The notes under the pieces were generated by a model. It was not told the origin of the DNA and ran no database searches. It was given only the letters and a program-made list of their open reading frames with translations. Positions 41,870-50,540 of a stretch of 64,000 nt of DNA are shown in pieces. Location of the stretch: positions 434,001 through 498,000 of the forward strand of contig NC_017955.1 in assembly GCF_000306785.1 (NCBI RefSeq). The letters are read 5' to 3'. The stretch is from Modestobacter italicus (lineage in GTDB: Bacteria > Actinomycetota > Actinomycetes > Mycobacteriales > Geodermatophilaceae). Each line of letters begins with the position of its first letter. Positions within the stretch are counted from its first letter, which is position 1. The position numbers and the translations under genes were made by a program.

Positions 41870-43648
41870 GTGAGCAGGCCCTCGATACGTCGCCTGCGAC
41901 GAACTTCCTCGCCACTGGGGAACGCGGCGAGGACGGTGTGGCGGGCCGACCGGCGCGGGACCCTGGCCGCTGCCGCCTACCAGGTGCTGGGCGCCTGCGC
42001 CGCGCTGGGTCTCGTGCTGGCCAGCAAACTCGCGCTGTCGGCAGTGCTCGACGACGACGAGCCGGCGAGCGCGCTCGTCGTCCCTCTCGTGCTGCTGGCG
42101 CTGACGACCGCGGTCTCCGGCGCGGTCGGCTCGCTGCAGGGCCTGCAGCAGCGACTGCTGGGGGAACGCGTCTCGCAGTGGATCTGGCGTGACCTGCTGC
42201 GCTCCGCGGCCGGGGTCGAGCTGGTGGAGTACGAGTCCACCGCCTTCCTGAGCCGGCTGGAGCGGGTGCGGACCAACGCGGTCGGCCGTCCGCTGACAGT
42301 GGTCACCTCGCTGCTCGGTCTGGGTGGCAGCCTGATCAGCGTCCTGGCGTTGTCCGGGGCGTTGATCGCCATCGAGCCGCTGCTCGTGCCACTGCTCCTG
42401 CTCGGCGGCGTTCCCGCGGTCCTCATCTCCCGGCGGGCGAGCCGGGCCGAGTACGCGTTCTCCCGGACGACGACCCGGCTCGGGCAACGGCGGGGCTACC
42501 TGAAGCTGCTGGTGAGCCATCGGCAGGCGGCGGCGGAGCTGCGGGCCTTCGACGCGGCGCCCGAGCTGCTGCGCCGTCACGCAGCCGACGACCAGGAGTA
42601 CCTGGGCCGGCTGGAGCGACACGTGCAGAGCCGTCGTCGGTTGGTCCTCGCCGGCCTGGTGGGGTCCGCGGCCACCCTGTCGCTGGCCCTGGTCGCCATC
42701 ATCGCGCTGGCGAGCTCCGGCCGGATGAGCCTGCCGGAGGCCGGCGCGGCAGCCATCGCCGCCCGGCTACTCGCCGGACAGCTGAGCAGCGCCTTCCGCA
42801 CCGGGGGCACGCTGATCGAGGCGGCGCCGTTCCTCCGCGACCTGGAGGACTTCGCGCGCGACCACCCGCCCCGCACGGAGAGCGGCAGCCGCCGGCGTCT
42901 GCAGCGCGGAGTGGAGGCCACGGCTCTCCGGTTCACCTACCCCGGTCAGCAGCGCACCGCCGTCCAGGACGTCTCGCTGGCCGTCCCGCGGGGCCAGGTG
43001 ATCGCCCTGGTCGGCGAGAACGGCTCGGGCAAGACCACGCTCGCCAAGCTCCTCGCCGGGCTGTACCGGCCGGAGTCCGGCCGGGTGCTCTGGGACGGCG
43101 AACAGCTGCCGACCGACGACCTCCGGGCGAGCTGCAGCGTGCTGTTCCAGGACTACCTGCGGTACCAGATGACGGTGGGCGAGAACGTCACCATCTCCGA
43201 CACCGGCCGTGAGCTCGAGCCCGGGCGGGTGCGGCGGAGCCTCGAGCAGGTGGGCATCGCGGCCGCGGTGGACCGGCTCGACCACGGCGTCGACACCGTG
43301 ATGGGCATCGAGCTGGCCGAGGGCTCGGACCTCTCGGGCGGGCAGTGGCAGCGCGTCGCGCTCGCCCGCGCGCTCTACCGGGACACCGACCTGGTGGTGC
43401 TGGACGAGCCCAGTGCCGCCCTCGACCCGCGAGCCGAGCACGAGCTGTTCCGCGACGTCCGCGGCGTGCTGGGTGGGCGTTCCGCGGTGCTGATCTCGCA
43501 CCGGTACTCCAGCGTCCGGCTCGCTGACCACATCTACGTGCTGCACGAGGGGCGGGTCGTGGAGTCGGGGACCCACGAGGAGCTGGTGGAAGCGGGCGGG
43601 CGCTACGCGGAGCTGTACGACCTGCAGGCCGAGGCATACCTCAGCTGA
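41870..43648 (+). CDS. ABC exporter, fused permease-ATPase (lasso D protein)
   Basis: 592 residues from GTG at 41870 (GTG 41849 adds seven residues). N-terminal permease with about five to six spans (for example AYQVLGACAALGLVLASKLAL and VVTSLLGLGGSLISVLALSG). The ATPase has Walker A GENGSGKTT (about 382-390), Q-loop VLFQDYLRYQMT, signature LSGGQWQRVALARAL (about 488), Walker B DLVVLDEPSAALD and the switch His in ISHRYSS. Nothing suggests a peptidase domain, so it only exports. Likely carries the mature peptide out and gives self-protection, as usual for lasso clusters. Confidence 0.92.
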   Translation: MSRPSIRRLRRTSSPLGNAARTVWRADRRGTLAAAAYQVLGACAALGLVLASKLALSAVLDDDEPASALVVPLVLLALTTAVSGAVGSLQGLQQRLLGERVSQWIWRDLLRSAAGVELVEYESTAFLSRLERVRTNAVGRPLTVVTSLLGLGGSLISVLALSGALIAIEPLLVPLLLLGGVPAVLISRRASRAEYAFSRTTTRLGQRRGYLKLLVSHRQAAAELRAFDAAPELLRRHAADDQEYLGRLERHVQSRRRLVLAGLVGSAATLSLALVAIIALASSGRMSLPEAGAAAIAARLLAGQLSSAFRTGGTLIEAAPFLRDLEDFARDHPPRTESGSRRRLQRGVEATALRFTYPGQQRTAVQDVSLAVPRGQVIALVGENGSGKTTLAKLLAGLYRPESGRVLWDGEQLPTDDLRASCSVLFQDYLRYQMTVGENVTISDTGRELEPGRVRRSLEQVGIAAAVDRLDHGVDTVMGIELAEGSDLSGGQWQRVALARALYRDTDLVVLDEPSAALDPRAEHELFRDVRGVLGGRSAVLISHRYSSVRLADHIYVLHEGRVVESGTHEELVEAGGRYAELYDLQAEAYLS

Positions 43649-43822
43649 CTCCAGGCGGGCAGCTCGTGTCCACGCAGACCGGCTCGGGCCCATCCGCTCG
43701 AGATGTCAGGTCTGCAGCACGCCGCGGGAGGGTCGCCCGAACAGGTGGGCCGTGCACGAAGGTGTTGTGACTCCACGGTCGCCGGGGCACCCTGCAGATC
43801 AGAGGCGAGCAGGGGTGGACGC

Positions 43823-44020
43823 ATGGAGTGGTGGGGCTGGCTCGTGGTGGGCTGGGTGGCGCTCGCAGTGCCGCTCAGCTTCTGGCTGGGAGCGGCCGCC
43901 ACCAGGGTCAAGCGCCGCGAGCGTGAGGCCGCGGTCCCCGACCCGCTCGGTGGCGATGAGCGGACGCACCCGCCCGTGCGGCCACGGTCTCGTCGGCGCG
44001 CGGGTACCGGCCAGCCGTGA
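43823..44020 (+). CDS. Single-span microprotein, MxWWx6W type
   Basis: 65 residues. MEWWGWLVVGWVALAVPLSF opens one membrane helix to about residue 26, followed by a basic, charged tail (VKRREREAAVPDPLGGDER). AGGGGTGGA precedes the ATG. Similar starts occur in the microproteins at 62245 and 62492 (Trp at positions 3, 4 and 11). Possibly a membrane accessory protein; no function known to me. Confidence 0.55.
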   Translation: MEWWGWLVVGWVALAVPLSFWLGAAATRVKRREREAAVPDPLGGDERTHPPVRPRSRRRAGTGQP

Positions 44021-44459
44021 GACACCGGTCGGAGGCCCCCGACTGGAACGCCCGTCGTGTCCCGCTGTGGCAGCGCCCCTCGTGCCTGGTCGGTGGTCAT
44101 GTGCTCGCCTGCCGTGGACCGCGGACCCGGCTGCCGATGTGGTCGGCCCCGACTGCCGGGTGCAGGCGGGCTGACCGACCTGTCGGGCCAGTTGCGGTCG
44201 CTGGGGGATCGCTGCTGCAGGTGTGCACACGCGTCACCCGGGGTGGGTGGGTCACCAGTGACGACCATGGTCGTTGTGACTGCTTGCGGTTGACTGTTCA
44301 CGGTTAGTGTCAGCCAGGTCGGGCGATGGCCTCTCGGGGACGTCCACCGGCCATGACCACGCACCCCGTCGAGCGTGCGCGCGCCGGCGGGGGAGCTCGC
44401 TGCCCTGCTCGCCGACGAGTTGACGCGCGCTCGCATGCCCAGTCCACGGAAGGACGCCC
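44021..44459. other. Gene-free region upstream of the secreted GH16 gene
   Basis: No supported frame. An AT-richer patch at 44270-44310 contains TTGACT (44290-44295) and TAGTGT (44305-44310), but their spacing (nine bases) is wrong for one promoter. The promoter of the GH16 gene is probably here. Confidence 0.4.
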
Positions 44460-45761
44460 ATGGCTCTCACCAAGGCCGCTGTAGCAGTGGCCGCACTGTT
44501 CGCAGCTGCGCTGGCTCCCCTCGCAACCCCTTCTCCGACCGCAGCGCAGGCCGCAGACCTCGGCGCGATCGTCTTCCAGGACGACTTCACCGGGACAGCC
44601 GGGTCCCTGCCGGACCGGACGAAGTGGGAGGACTACTCCACCGCCACCTACAACTCGTCGGCCGCCTTCGGTGAGATCAAGCCCGGCGACAACGAGACCC
44701 TCGACGGGCAGGGCAACCTCGTCCTCCCGGCGACGCCCACGGCCGGCTCCGCGATCCGCACGGGCGCGAAGTTCGGCTTCGTCTACGGCACCATGTCGGC
44801 CTGGATCAAGATGCCGCCCCAGGCCGGCTACTGGCCCGCCTTCTGGTCGCTGAACAACAACCCGAACGGCGTCGACGTCTTCCCCATCGGTGAGGCGGAC
44901 ACCATGGAGGGCTACACGACGTGGAACAACGTCTACCACGCGGTGGGCCACACCTGGACCGCGCCCGGCACGCTGCCGGGCGCAGGGTCGCCGGACAACT
45001 ACTGCCCCAACGCCCAGGACGCCGACCTCTCCGGACGGTTCAACAAGTACTCCGCGACGATCGAGCCCGGGAAGATCACCTACTACTTCAACGACGTCCA
45101 GTGCGCGCAGGCCTACGTCAAGGACCCGGCGAAGCAGTGGGGGTTCGGCCCTGACGTCACCCGGCCCAACTGGCTGATCCTGGACCTCGCGGTCGGCGGT
45201 GCCGATGGGCAGCAGACCCCGGCCAGCCAGCCGGCGCAGATGCTCGTGGACCGGGTCGAGGTCCGGGCGCTGCCCGGCGTGGCGGCTCCGGTCGTTCCCG
45301 TACCCGTCACCCCAGCGCCCATCGTCTCCGGCGCCGTGTACGAGCTGGCCAACGCCTGCGGCGGGAAGGTGGCCGAAGTGCCGGCCGCGTCCGTCACCGT
45401 CGAGAGGGCGCGCGTCCGGACCGGCACCGACACCAACGCCCCCCACCAGCGGTGGCGGGTCGTCGCTCTGCCCGGCGGCTTCTACAAGCTGGTCAACCTC
45501 GCCTCGGGCAAGGTCCTCCGTCTGCAGTCGACCTCGACGGCACCTGGCGTCAGGTTCGTGCAGTCCTCCGACGCCAGCGGACCGAACGCCCAGTTCACGC
45601 TGACGAACCGGGGGGGCGACACCTACCAGCTGCTGGTGCGGACCAGCGGCAGGGCGGTGAACGTCACGGCGAACAGCGCCAGCGCGGGTGCCGTGATCGC
45701 CCAGGCAGTGCCCAGCAGCACCGCATGCGGTCAGCGCTGGCAGCTGACGAAGGTCGGCTAG
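44460..45761 (+). CDS. Secreted GH16 glycosidase with C-terminal ricin-type lectin domain
   Basis: 433 residues. Signal peptide of about 32 residues (cleavage after AAQAA). GH16 domain from about 38 to 275 with WPAFWSLNN and the active site IGEADTMEG: E145 (nucleophile), D147, E150 (acid/base). After a Pro/Val linker (VAAPVVPVPVTPAP), residues about 295-433 form a beta-trefoil lectin unit with repeated Q-R-W (HQRWRVV and QRWQLTKVG) typical of RICIN/CBM13. It should bind and cut a glucan or galactan-like polymer outside the cell. GGAAGGA lies eight bases before the ATG. Confidence 0.9.
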   Translation: MALTKAAVAVAALFAAALAPLATPSPTAAQAADLGAIVFQDDFTGTAGSLPDRTKWEDYSTATYNSSAAFGEIKPGDNETLDGQGNLVLPATPTAGSAIRTGAKFGFVYGTMSAWIKMPPQAGYWPAFWSLNNNPNGVDVFPIGEADTMEGYTTWNNVYHAVGHTWTAPGTLPGAGSPDNYCPNAQDADLSGRFNKYSATIEPGKITYYFNDVQCAQAYVKDPAKQWGFGPDVTRPNWLILDLAVGGADGQQTPASQPAQMLVDRVEVRALPGVAAPVVPVPVTPAPIVSGAVYELANACGGKVAEVPAASVTVERARVRTGTDTNAPHQRWRVVALPGGFYKLVNLASGKVLRLQSTSTAPGVRFVQSSDASGPNAQFTLTNRGGDTYQLLVRTSGRAVNVTANSASAGAVIAQAVPSSTACGQRWQLTKVG

Positions 45762-45928
45762 CCCGCTCCACGCGCAGCTGCCCCGCAGATCGGCCTCGGG
45801 TTCGATCGGCGGGGCAGCGTCGCGCTCGGTGACCAGCGCCGCAGTCGGTGCCTCATCGGAGCCGGTAGCGTCGCTCCCCGTGCAGGTGGGCGGGCTCCTC
45901 TCGCCACTCGAGCCGAGAGGGAGACCCG

Positions 45929-47029
45929 ATGCCGACTGACCGCGCCCGGCCGGTGCGCTGGCTGCTGATGGCCGGGCACGTCCCCCAGGACCTGCGCGGT
46001 GGCGGGATCGTCCGCTACACCGTCGAGCTCGCCCGGGCGCTGCAGCGCCGGGACGACGTCGAGCTGCACCTGCTCACGTCGCAGCAAGCGGCCGGCTCGC
46101 TCGCCGAGCTCACCGGGTCGGAGGAACGGATCGTGCGGCTCCCGGCGCGCGTGCCGGACCCGCTCGTGCCGGCGTTCGAGCGGTCGCTGCTGAGCCGCAC
46201 GTTGGCGTCCCGGTTCGACGTCGTCCAGGGCGCCAAGCACCTGCTGCCGCGCTCGGTCGCGGCGCGGACGGTGCTCACCGTGCACGACATGCTGCTCTTC
46301 GACCGGCCCGCCGACTTCCCGCTGCCCAAGCGCACGCTGCTCCGGCGTCCCTACGCCGGAGCGCTGCGCCAGGCCGGCACGCTGCTGTGTGTCAGCGCGG
46401 CCACCCGCACCCGGCTCACCCAGTGGGCGCCGGAGCTGGCGGCCCGGACCGCGGTGGTGCCGCTGGCCACCAGCCCGCAGCTGCTCAGCAGCGCGGCGAC
46501 GCCCGTCGACGGGCTCGCGTGTAAGACCTTCGGTCTCGTGGTGGGCGACTCCTCACCGCGGAAGAACCTGGCCGTCGCGGTGTCGGCGTGGGCGCAGGTG
46601 ATCGAGCAGCGGCCCGACGCCGTCCTGGCGCTGGTCGGGCCGCCGGCCTGGGGCGTGGAGGCCTACGGCCCGGACCACGCGAGGCTGGTGGCCTCCGGGC
46701 ACGTCGTCCAGCTCACCGGCGTCGACGACGGGACACTCCGGTGGTGCTACGAGAACGCCGCCGTGGTGCTGGCCCCGAGCCTGGCGGAGGGCTTCGGGCT
46801 GCCCGCGGTCGAGGCCCTCGACCTGGGCGCGCCGCTGATCACCTCCCTCGACCCGGCGCTGGTCGAGGTCAGCGGCTCGGACGCCGATCACCTCCGGGCT
46901 GACGACGTCCCGGCCTGGGCCGATGCCGTCCTCCGGCACCTCTCCGCGCCCCGACCGACGCGGGACCGGCAGCCCCGGACCTGGGACGACGTCGCCGCCG
47001 AGACCGTCGCCGCGGTCAGCTCGACCTGA
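45929..47029 (+). CDS. GT4 glycosyltransferase
   Basis: 366 residues, ATG 45929 with GAGAGGGAGA upstream. LLMAGHVPQDLRGGGIVRYTVELARAL opens the acceptor domain, VLTVHDMLLFDRP and LLCVSAATRTRL follow, and the donor domain has TFGLVVGDSSPRKNLAVAVSAW and LAPSLAEGFGLPAVEALDLG (E-x7-E). Typical of mannosyl or other GT4 enzymes in capsule loci. Its 3' end overlaps the convergent GT4 gene by 14 bases. It stands at the start of the second polysaccharide locus. Confidence 0.88.
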   Translation: MPTDRARPVRWLLMAGHVPQDLRGGGIVRYTVELARALQRRDDVELHLLTSQQAAGSLAELTGSEERIVRLPARVPDPLVPAFERSLLSRTLASRFDVVQGAKHLLPRSVAARTVLTVHDMLLFDRPADFPLPKRTLLRRPYAGALRQAGTLLCVSAATRTRLTQWAPELAARTAVVPLATSPQLLSSAATPVDGLACKTFGLVVGDSSPRKNLAVAVSAWAQVIEQRPDAVLALVGPPAWGVEAYGPDHARLVASGHVVQLTGVDDGTLRWCYENAAVVLAPSLAEGFGLPAVEALDLGAPLITSLDPALVEVSGSDADHLRADDVPAWADAVLRHLSAPRPTRDRQPRTWDDVAAETVAAVSST

Positions 47030-48125
47030 CCGCCGCCACCACGTCGGCCATCGCGCTCCGGAACCGCGCGCGGGAGAACGTCTCGGCGTGGGCCCGGATG
47101 GCGGTGTCCCGGTAGCGGGAGCTGTCGAAGGCGGCGAGCTGCTGCGCCCAGTCGTCGACCTCGTCGCCGCTCGCCGTCGGCAGCGGTACCAGCTCACCGG
47201 TCACCCCCGGCAGCACCGAGTCCCGCGCACCGCCGGCGTCGACCGCCAGCACCGGCGCACCGCAGGCCTGGGCCTCCACCGGCACGATGCCGAAGTCCTC
47301 GATGCCGGGCATCAGCAGCGCCCGGCAGCGGCGGAACAGGTCCCGCAGTCCCGCGTCGTCCACCCGGCCGACGAACCGGGTGTCCGGTCCGGCCAGCGCC
47401 TCGACCTCGGCCCGCGCCCGACCGTCTCCGGCGACGACCAGGGGGACACCCGCCCGTGCCGCCGCGCGTACAGCGAGGTCCGGACGCTTGTAGGGGACCA
47501 GCCGCCCGGCGAGCAGGAAGAAGTCCTCCCGCGGCACATCGGCGTCCGGGGTGTAGTACTCGGTGTCCACCGGGGGGTGCACGACCGTGGCCTCCCGCTC
47601 CCACCAGTCCTCGATCCGCTGGGCGACCGCCCGCGAGTTGGCGACCATCGTGTGCACCCGGGCCGCGGCCCGGAGGTCCACCGGCCGGAAGGCTGTGGAG
47701 AAGGCGCCCAGCGCTGCCGCGCCCAGCCCCTTGCCCATCTCGCCGGCGCGCATCGACGGGTCCCACACCCAGCGGGCCGGCGTGTGCACGTAGGCGACGA
47801 CCGGTGCCGACGTCGCCCGGACCACCTGGGTGGCGAAGGCGTGGTGCGAGGCGATCACGACGTCGGAGGGTGGGAGCCGCAGCCGGCTCATGGCGATCGG
47901 CAGCGCAGGCAGCAGGTGCGCGTAGGTGCTGCCGCGCAGCAGCCGGCTCAGCCGGGTGGTGTGCAGCCGGGGTCGCAGGTCCGCGGGCAGGACATCGACC
48001 CGGCCGATGGGTGCGTACATCGGTGCATCAGGCCACTCCCGGGCCAGCTGCTCGACCACCGCCTCGGAACCGGCGTACTCGGTGAACCGCTCGTGGACCA
48101 GGGTGACGCGGGGGGCCGTGGTCAC
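47016..48125 (-). CDS. GT4 glycosyltransferase (WbaZ/mannosyltransferase-like)
   Basis: 369 residues. VTLVHERFTEYAGSEAVVEQLA, then YAPIGRVDVLPADLRPRLHTT and VIASHHAFATQV belong to the subgroup with HxxF and the glycine-rich acceptor loop; YVHTPARWVWDPS is strongly typical of WbaZ-like mannosyltransferases. The donor domain has FFLLAGRLVPYKRPDLAVRAA and PGIEDFGIVPVEAQACGAPV (E-x7-E). Mannose is only a hint from the family. Convergent to the gene at 45929. Its start faces the acyltransferase end. Confidence 0.88.
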   Translation of the reverse strand: MTTAPRVTLVHERFTEYAGSEAVVEQLAREWPDAPMYAPIGRVDVLPADLRPRLHTTRLSRLLRGSTYAHLLPALPIAMSRLRLPPSDVVIASHHAFATQVVRATSAPVVAYVHTPARWVWDPSMRAGEMGKGLGAAALGAFSTAFRPVDLRAAARVHTMVANSRAVAQRIEDWWEREATVVHPPVDTEYYTPDADVPREDFFLLAGRLVPYKRPDLAVRAAARAGVPLVVAGDGRARAEVEALAGPDTRFVGRVDDAGLRDLFRRCRALLMPGIEDFGIVPVEAQACGAPVLAVDAGGARDSVLPGVTGELVPLPTASGDEVDDWAQQLAAFDSSRYRDTAIRAHAETFSRARFRSAMADVVAAVRSS

Positions 48126-48232
48126 GCCTGGCGCCGAGCTGGACGGGCCTTCGCTGGGGTCTGCACACGATCATGATGCCCGGGCAGGATCGTCGGCACG
48201 CCGTGGCCCAGGAGTGCGGGACGAGATCCCGC

Positions 48233-49351
48233 TCAACGTCGCGCGCGGTGCCTTCCCCGGGGGGTGATGACGTCCCGGTGGACGGCTGGCGTCCGAGGCG
48301 CGGACTGCTCGCGGGTCGACGACCGGGTCGGGGGTCCCGGGAAGTCGAACAACCAGCGGAGATGCAGAGCTGCGCTGCACCTCCAGGCGACGTAAGGCAC
48401 CGCCAGTCCCAGAGGTACGAGGAACAGGAGCAAGGACGGACCGGTCACACCGAAGGACATCAGGACGATGCGGGCGCCTGCGACGACTGTGACGTGGGCG
48501 AGGTAGATGGGCAGCGTGACCCGTCCGATGGCGGCCAGCAAGGTGCTGATCGCCGGCGTCCGTGCCAGGAGGGAAGAGGCGGCCACGAGCGCTACGACTC
48601 CCAGCCAAGCGGCGAGCATGCTCATCGCCCGGATCCCGAGTGCTGCTGGAGCGGCCTCTGTGCCCGGCACCACGCCGATCGGCAGGACGAGGACGAACAG
48701 CGTCACGGCGGAAGAACCCACGGCAGCCCATTGCCATCCGGGCCGTGCCAGGAGCGCCGACATGCGGACGATGCCCACGAAGGCACCCACCGCCAGGAAG
48801 GGCAGGAGCGCGAGTCCCCGAAGCCCGAACCAGTAGACATCCCAGCCCCAGGAGAACAGCCCCACGACGAAGCAACAGGCGAGGGCCGCCTGACCCACCG
48901 ATCCCCGGCGCCAAGGGGACAACGCGACGACCAGTGCGGTGGCGATCGCCAGGAAGGGCAAGAACCACAGATGAGCCACCGGTGCCCACAACCGGTAGAG
49001 GTCCGACGCATTCGTCGAGCCATTGCGGACAGAGCCGGTCGCCACTTCGACCACCCCTTGGAGCACCTGCCAGATGACGAACAGCCAGACGAGCAGGCGG
49101 GTGCGGGTGCCCACGTAGCCGGTACGACCGCGCTTCGTCACGCCACCTGGGATGAACAAGCCGACCAAGAAGACCAGAGCAGGCAACCTGAAGAGGTAGA
49201 GCGCAGCGTTGACGTCAGCCACCCAGCCTTCGGGGCTCAACGTGCCAGCACTGATCAGGCCGTCAACGGCGTGGTTGAAGACGACACCCACGATGGCCAC
49301 ACCACGAGCGACGTCGACGGCCACCGAGCGTTGACGTACGACGGACGTCAC
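48233..49351 (-). CDS. Membrane acyltransferase (acyltransferase-3/OafA-like)
   Basis: 372 residues from GTG at 49351, with GGAGGAAGA upstream; the longer frame to 49642 is not needed. About ten spans. DVARGVAIVGVVFNHAVDGL carries the D-x-x-R-G and catalytic-type His of the acyltransferase-3 family, and HLWFLPFLAIATALVVAL is a further landmark, as is LPIYLAHVTVVAG near the end. These proteins add acetyl or succinyl groups to extracellular polymers or glycolipids. Good candidate for decorating the second polysaccharide. Confidence 0.85.
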   Translation of the reverse strand: MTSVVRQRSVAVDVARGVAIVGVVFNHAVDGLISAGTLSPEGWVADVNAALYLFRLPALVFLVGLFIPGGVTKRGRTGYVGTRTRLLVWLFVIWQVLQGVVEVATGSVRNGSTNASDLYRLWAPVAHLWFLPFLAIATALVVALSPWRRGSVGQAALACCFVVGLFSWGWDVYWFGLRGLALLPFLAVGAFVGIVRMSALLARPGWQWAAVGSSAVTLFVLVLPIGVVPGTEAAPAALGIRAMSMLAAWLGVVALVAASSLLARTPAISTLLAAIGRVTLPIYLAHVTVVAGARIVLMSFGVTGPSLLLFLVPLGLAVPYVAWRCSAALHLRWLFDFPGPPTRSSTREQSAPRTPAVHRDVITPRGRHRARR

Positions 49352-49580
49352 TCTTCCTCCGTCGTCAGGCAGTGGGTCGAAGCGCAAGGAGGTACGCCGA
49401 CGATTCGTGGCAGCGAGTGACGCTATCGGGGGCGGGGTACCCCGCCTACCTGCAGTAAGAGAGATCACAGGTCGACTCGATGTGCCCGCCGCTGAGCCCC
49501 GGCGGTTATCGTCTGCCTGGCTCGGGTGGCCGCCACGGCGTCCAACGCCTCGTGATCCTCTTCCGATTGTGGAGTACTCC

Positions 49581-50516
49581 TTGGGCGACTCGACGCTTCC
49601 TGCCGCCAGTGACGGTCGGGAGGCTCGGACGACGGACGTCATCGGGGTCGTTCTCGCATCGGCGGGCCGATCGCAGCTGCTCGGCGAGGTGATCGCCGAT
49701 CTCGGACGTCAGACCCGTCAGGACTTCACGCTCGTCCTGTCGGTGCCCGATGTGCAGAGTCTTCCTGACGGACCCCTGCCAACCGGCGCGATCGTCGTGC
49801 ACGATCGCGGGCTCGCAGCACAGCGCAATGCGGGGCTCGACGCCATTCCGGGCGCGACCCACGTCTTCTGCTTCGATGACGATGCTGTGGTGCGCGAGGA
49901 CTTCATCGAGCAGGCGATGGACTTCTTCGCCTGCCATCCCGAGGTCGTGGGGATCACCGGACGGGTGCTGCTGGACGGCGCCGCGGCCGACGCCGTGCCG
50001 CGGGAAGAAGCCGAGCGAGCGCTGGCAGCTTCGTGGTCGACTCCAGTGAGCCGTCGTTGGCGCGAGAGTCGTGAGTTGTACGGGTGCAACTTCGGGTTCC
50101 GCCTCGGCGCAATCGGTGGCGAACGATTCGACGGGCGGCTCCCCCTGTACTCCTGGCTCGAAGACCATGACTTCGCGCGCCGGCTGATGAGGCATGGCAC
50201 CCTGGCCAGGGTCGAGGACTGCGTGGTGGTGCACCGCGGCGTCAAGTCCGGTGGTCGGATGGCGCACGAGCGGCTCGGCTACTCGCAGGTGATGAACCCG
50301 GCCTACCTGCACCACGTCGGCAGCTTCCCGCTCTGGCTGACCCTCCGCGAAACGGTACCGAGGTTGGGCAAGAACGCCGTGCGCTCGGTCGCCGGCCCGG
50401 AGTCGGGCTGGCGGCGTGAGCGCCTTCGGGGGAACCTGCGTGCTGCCGGCGACATCGCCCGCCGGCGGTTCACCCCCGAGCGGATCCTCGACATCCCCGT
50501 GGCCCGGGGCGCCTGA
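49581..50516 (+). CDS. GT2 glycosyltransferase
   Basis: 311 residues if TTG at 49581 is used (GGAG ten bases before); a frame to 49407 exists, but its first 58 residues look non-coding. DVIGVVLASAGRSQLLGEVIADL, then VHDRGLAAQRNAGLDAIPGA, CFDDDAVVREDFIEQAM (acidic metal site) and YGCNFGFRLGAIGGERFDGRLP, with SWLEDHDFARRLM as the catalytic acid region. The D-R-G and GLDxxxG features match capsule GT2 enzymes. C-terminal part is basic and helical. Convergent with the large GH16 gene. Confidence 0.82.
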   Translation: MGDSTLPAASDGREARTTDVIGVVLASAGRSQLLGEVIADLGRQTRQDFTLVLSVPDVQSLPDGPLPTGAIVVHDRGLAAQRNAGLDAIPGATHVFCFDDDAVVREDFIEQAMDFFACHPEVVGITGRVLLDGAAADAVPREEAERALAASWSTPVSRRWRESRELYGCNFGFRLGAIGGERFDGRLPLYSWLEDHDFARRLMRHGTLARVEDCVVVHRGVKSGGRMAHERLGYSQVMNPAYLHHVGSFPLWLTLRETVPRLGKNAVRSVAGPESGWRRERLRGNLRAAGDIARRRFTPERILDIPVARGA

Positions 50517-50540
50517 GCCCGGGCGGGTCGCGTCCCGGGG

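Noticed and set aside
44290-44310. Promoter TTGACT / TAGTGT upstream of the secreted GH16 gene
   Set aside because: Only nine bases separate the two hexamers; not a workable sigma-70-type promoter.
50518-50539. Terminator between the GT2 gene at 49581 and the large GH16 gene
   Set aside because: CCCGGG occurs at 50518 and 50534, but the word is self-complementary and common here; the stem is too weak to call.
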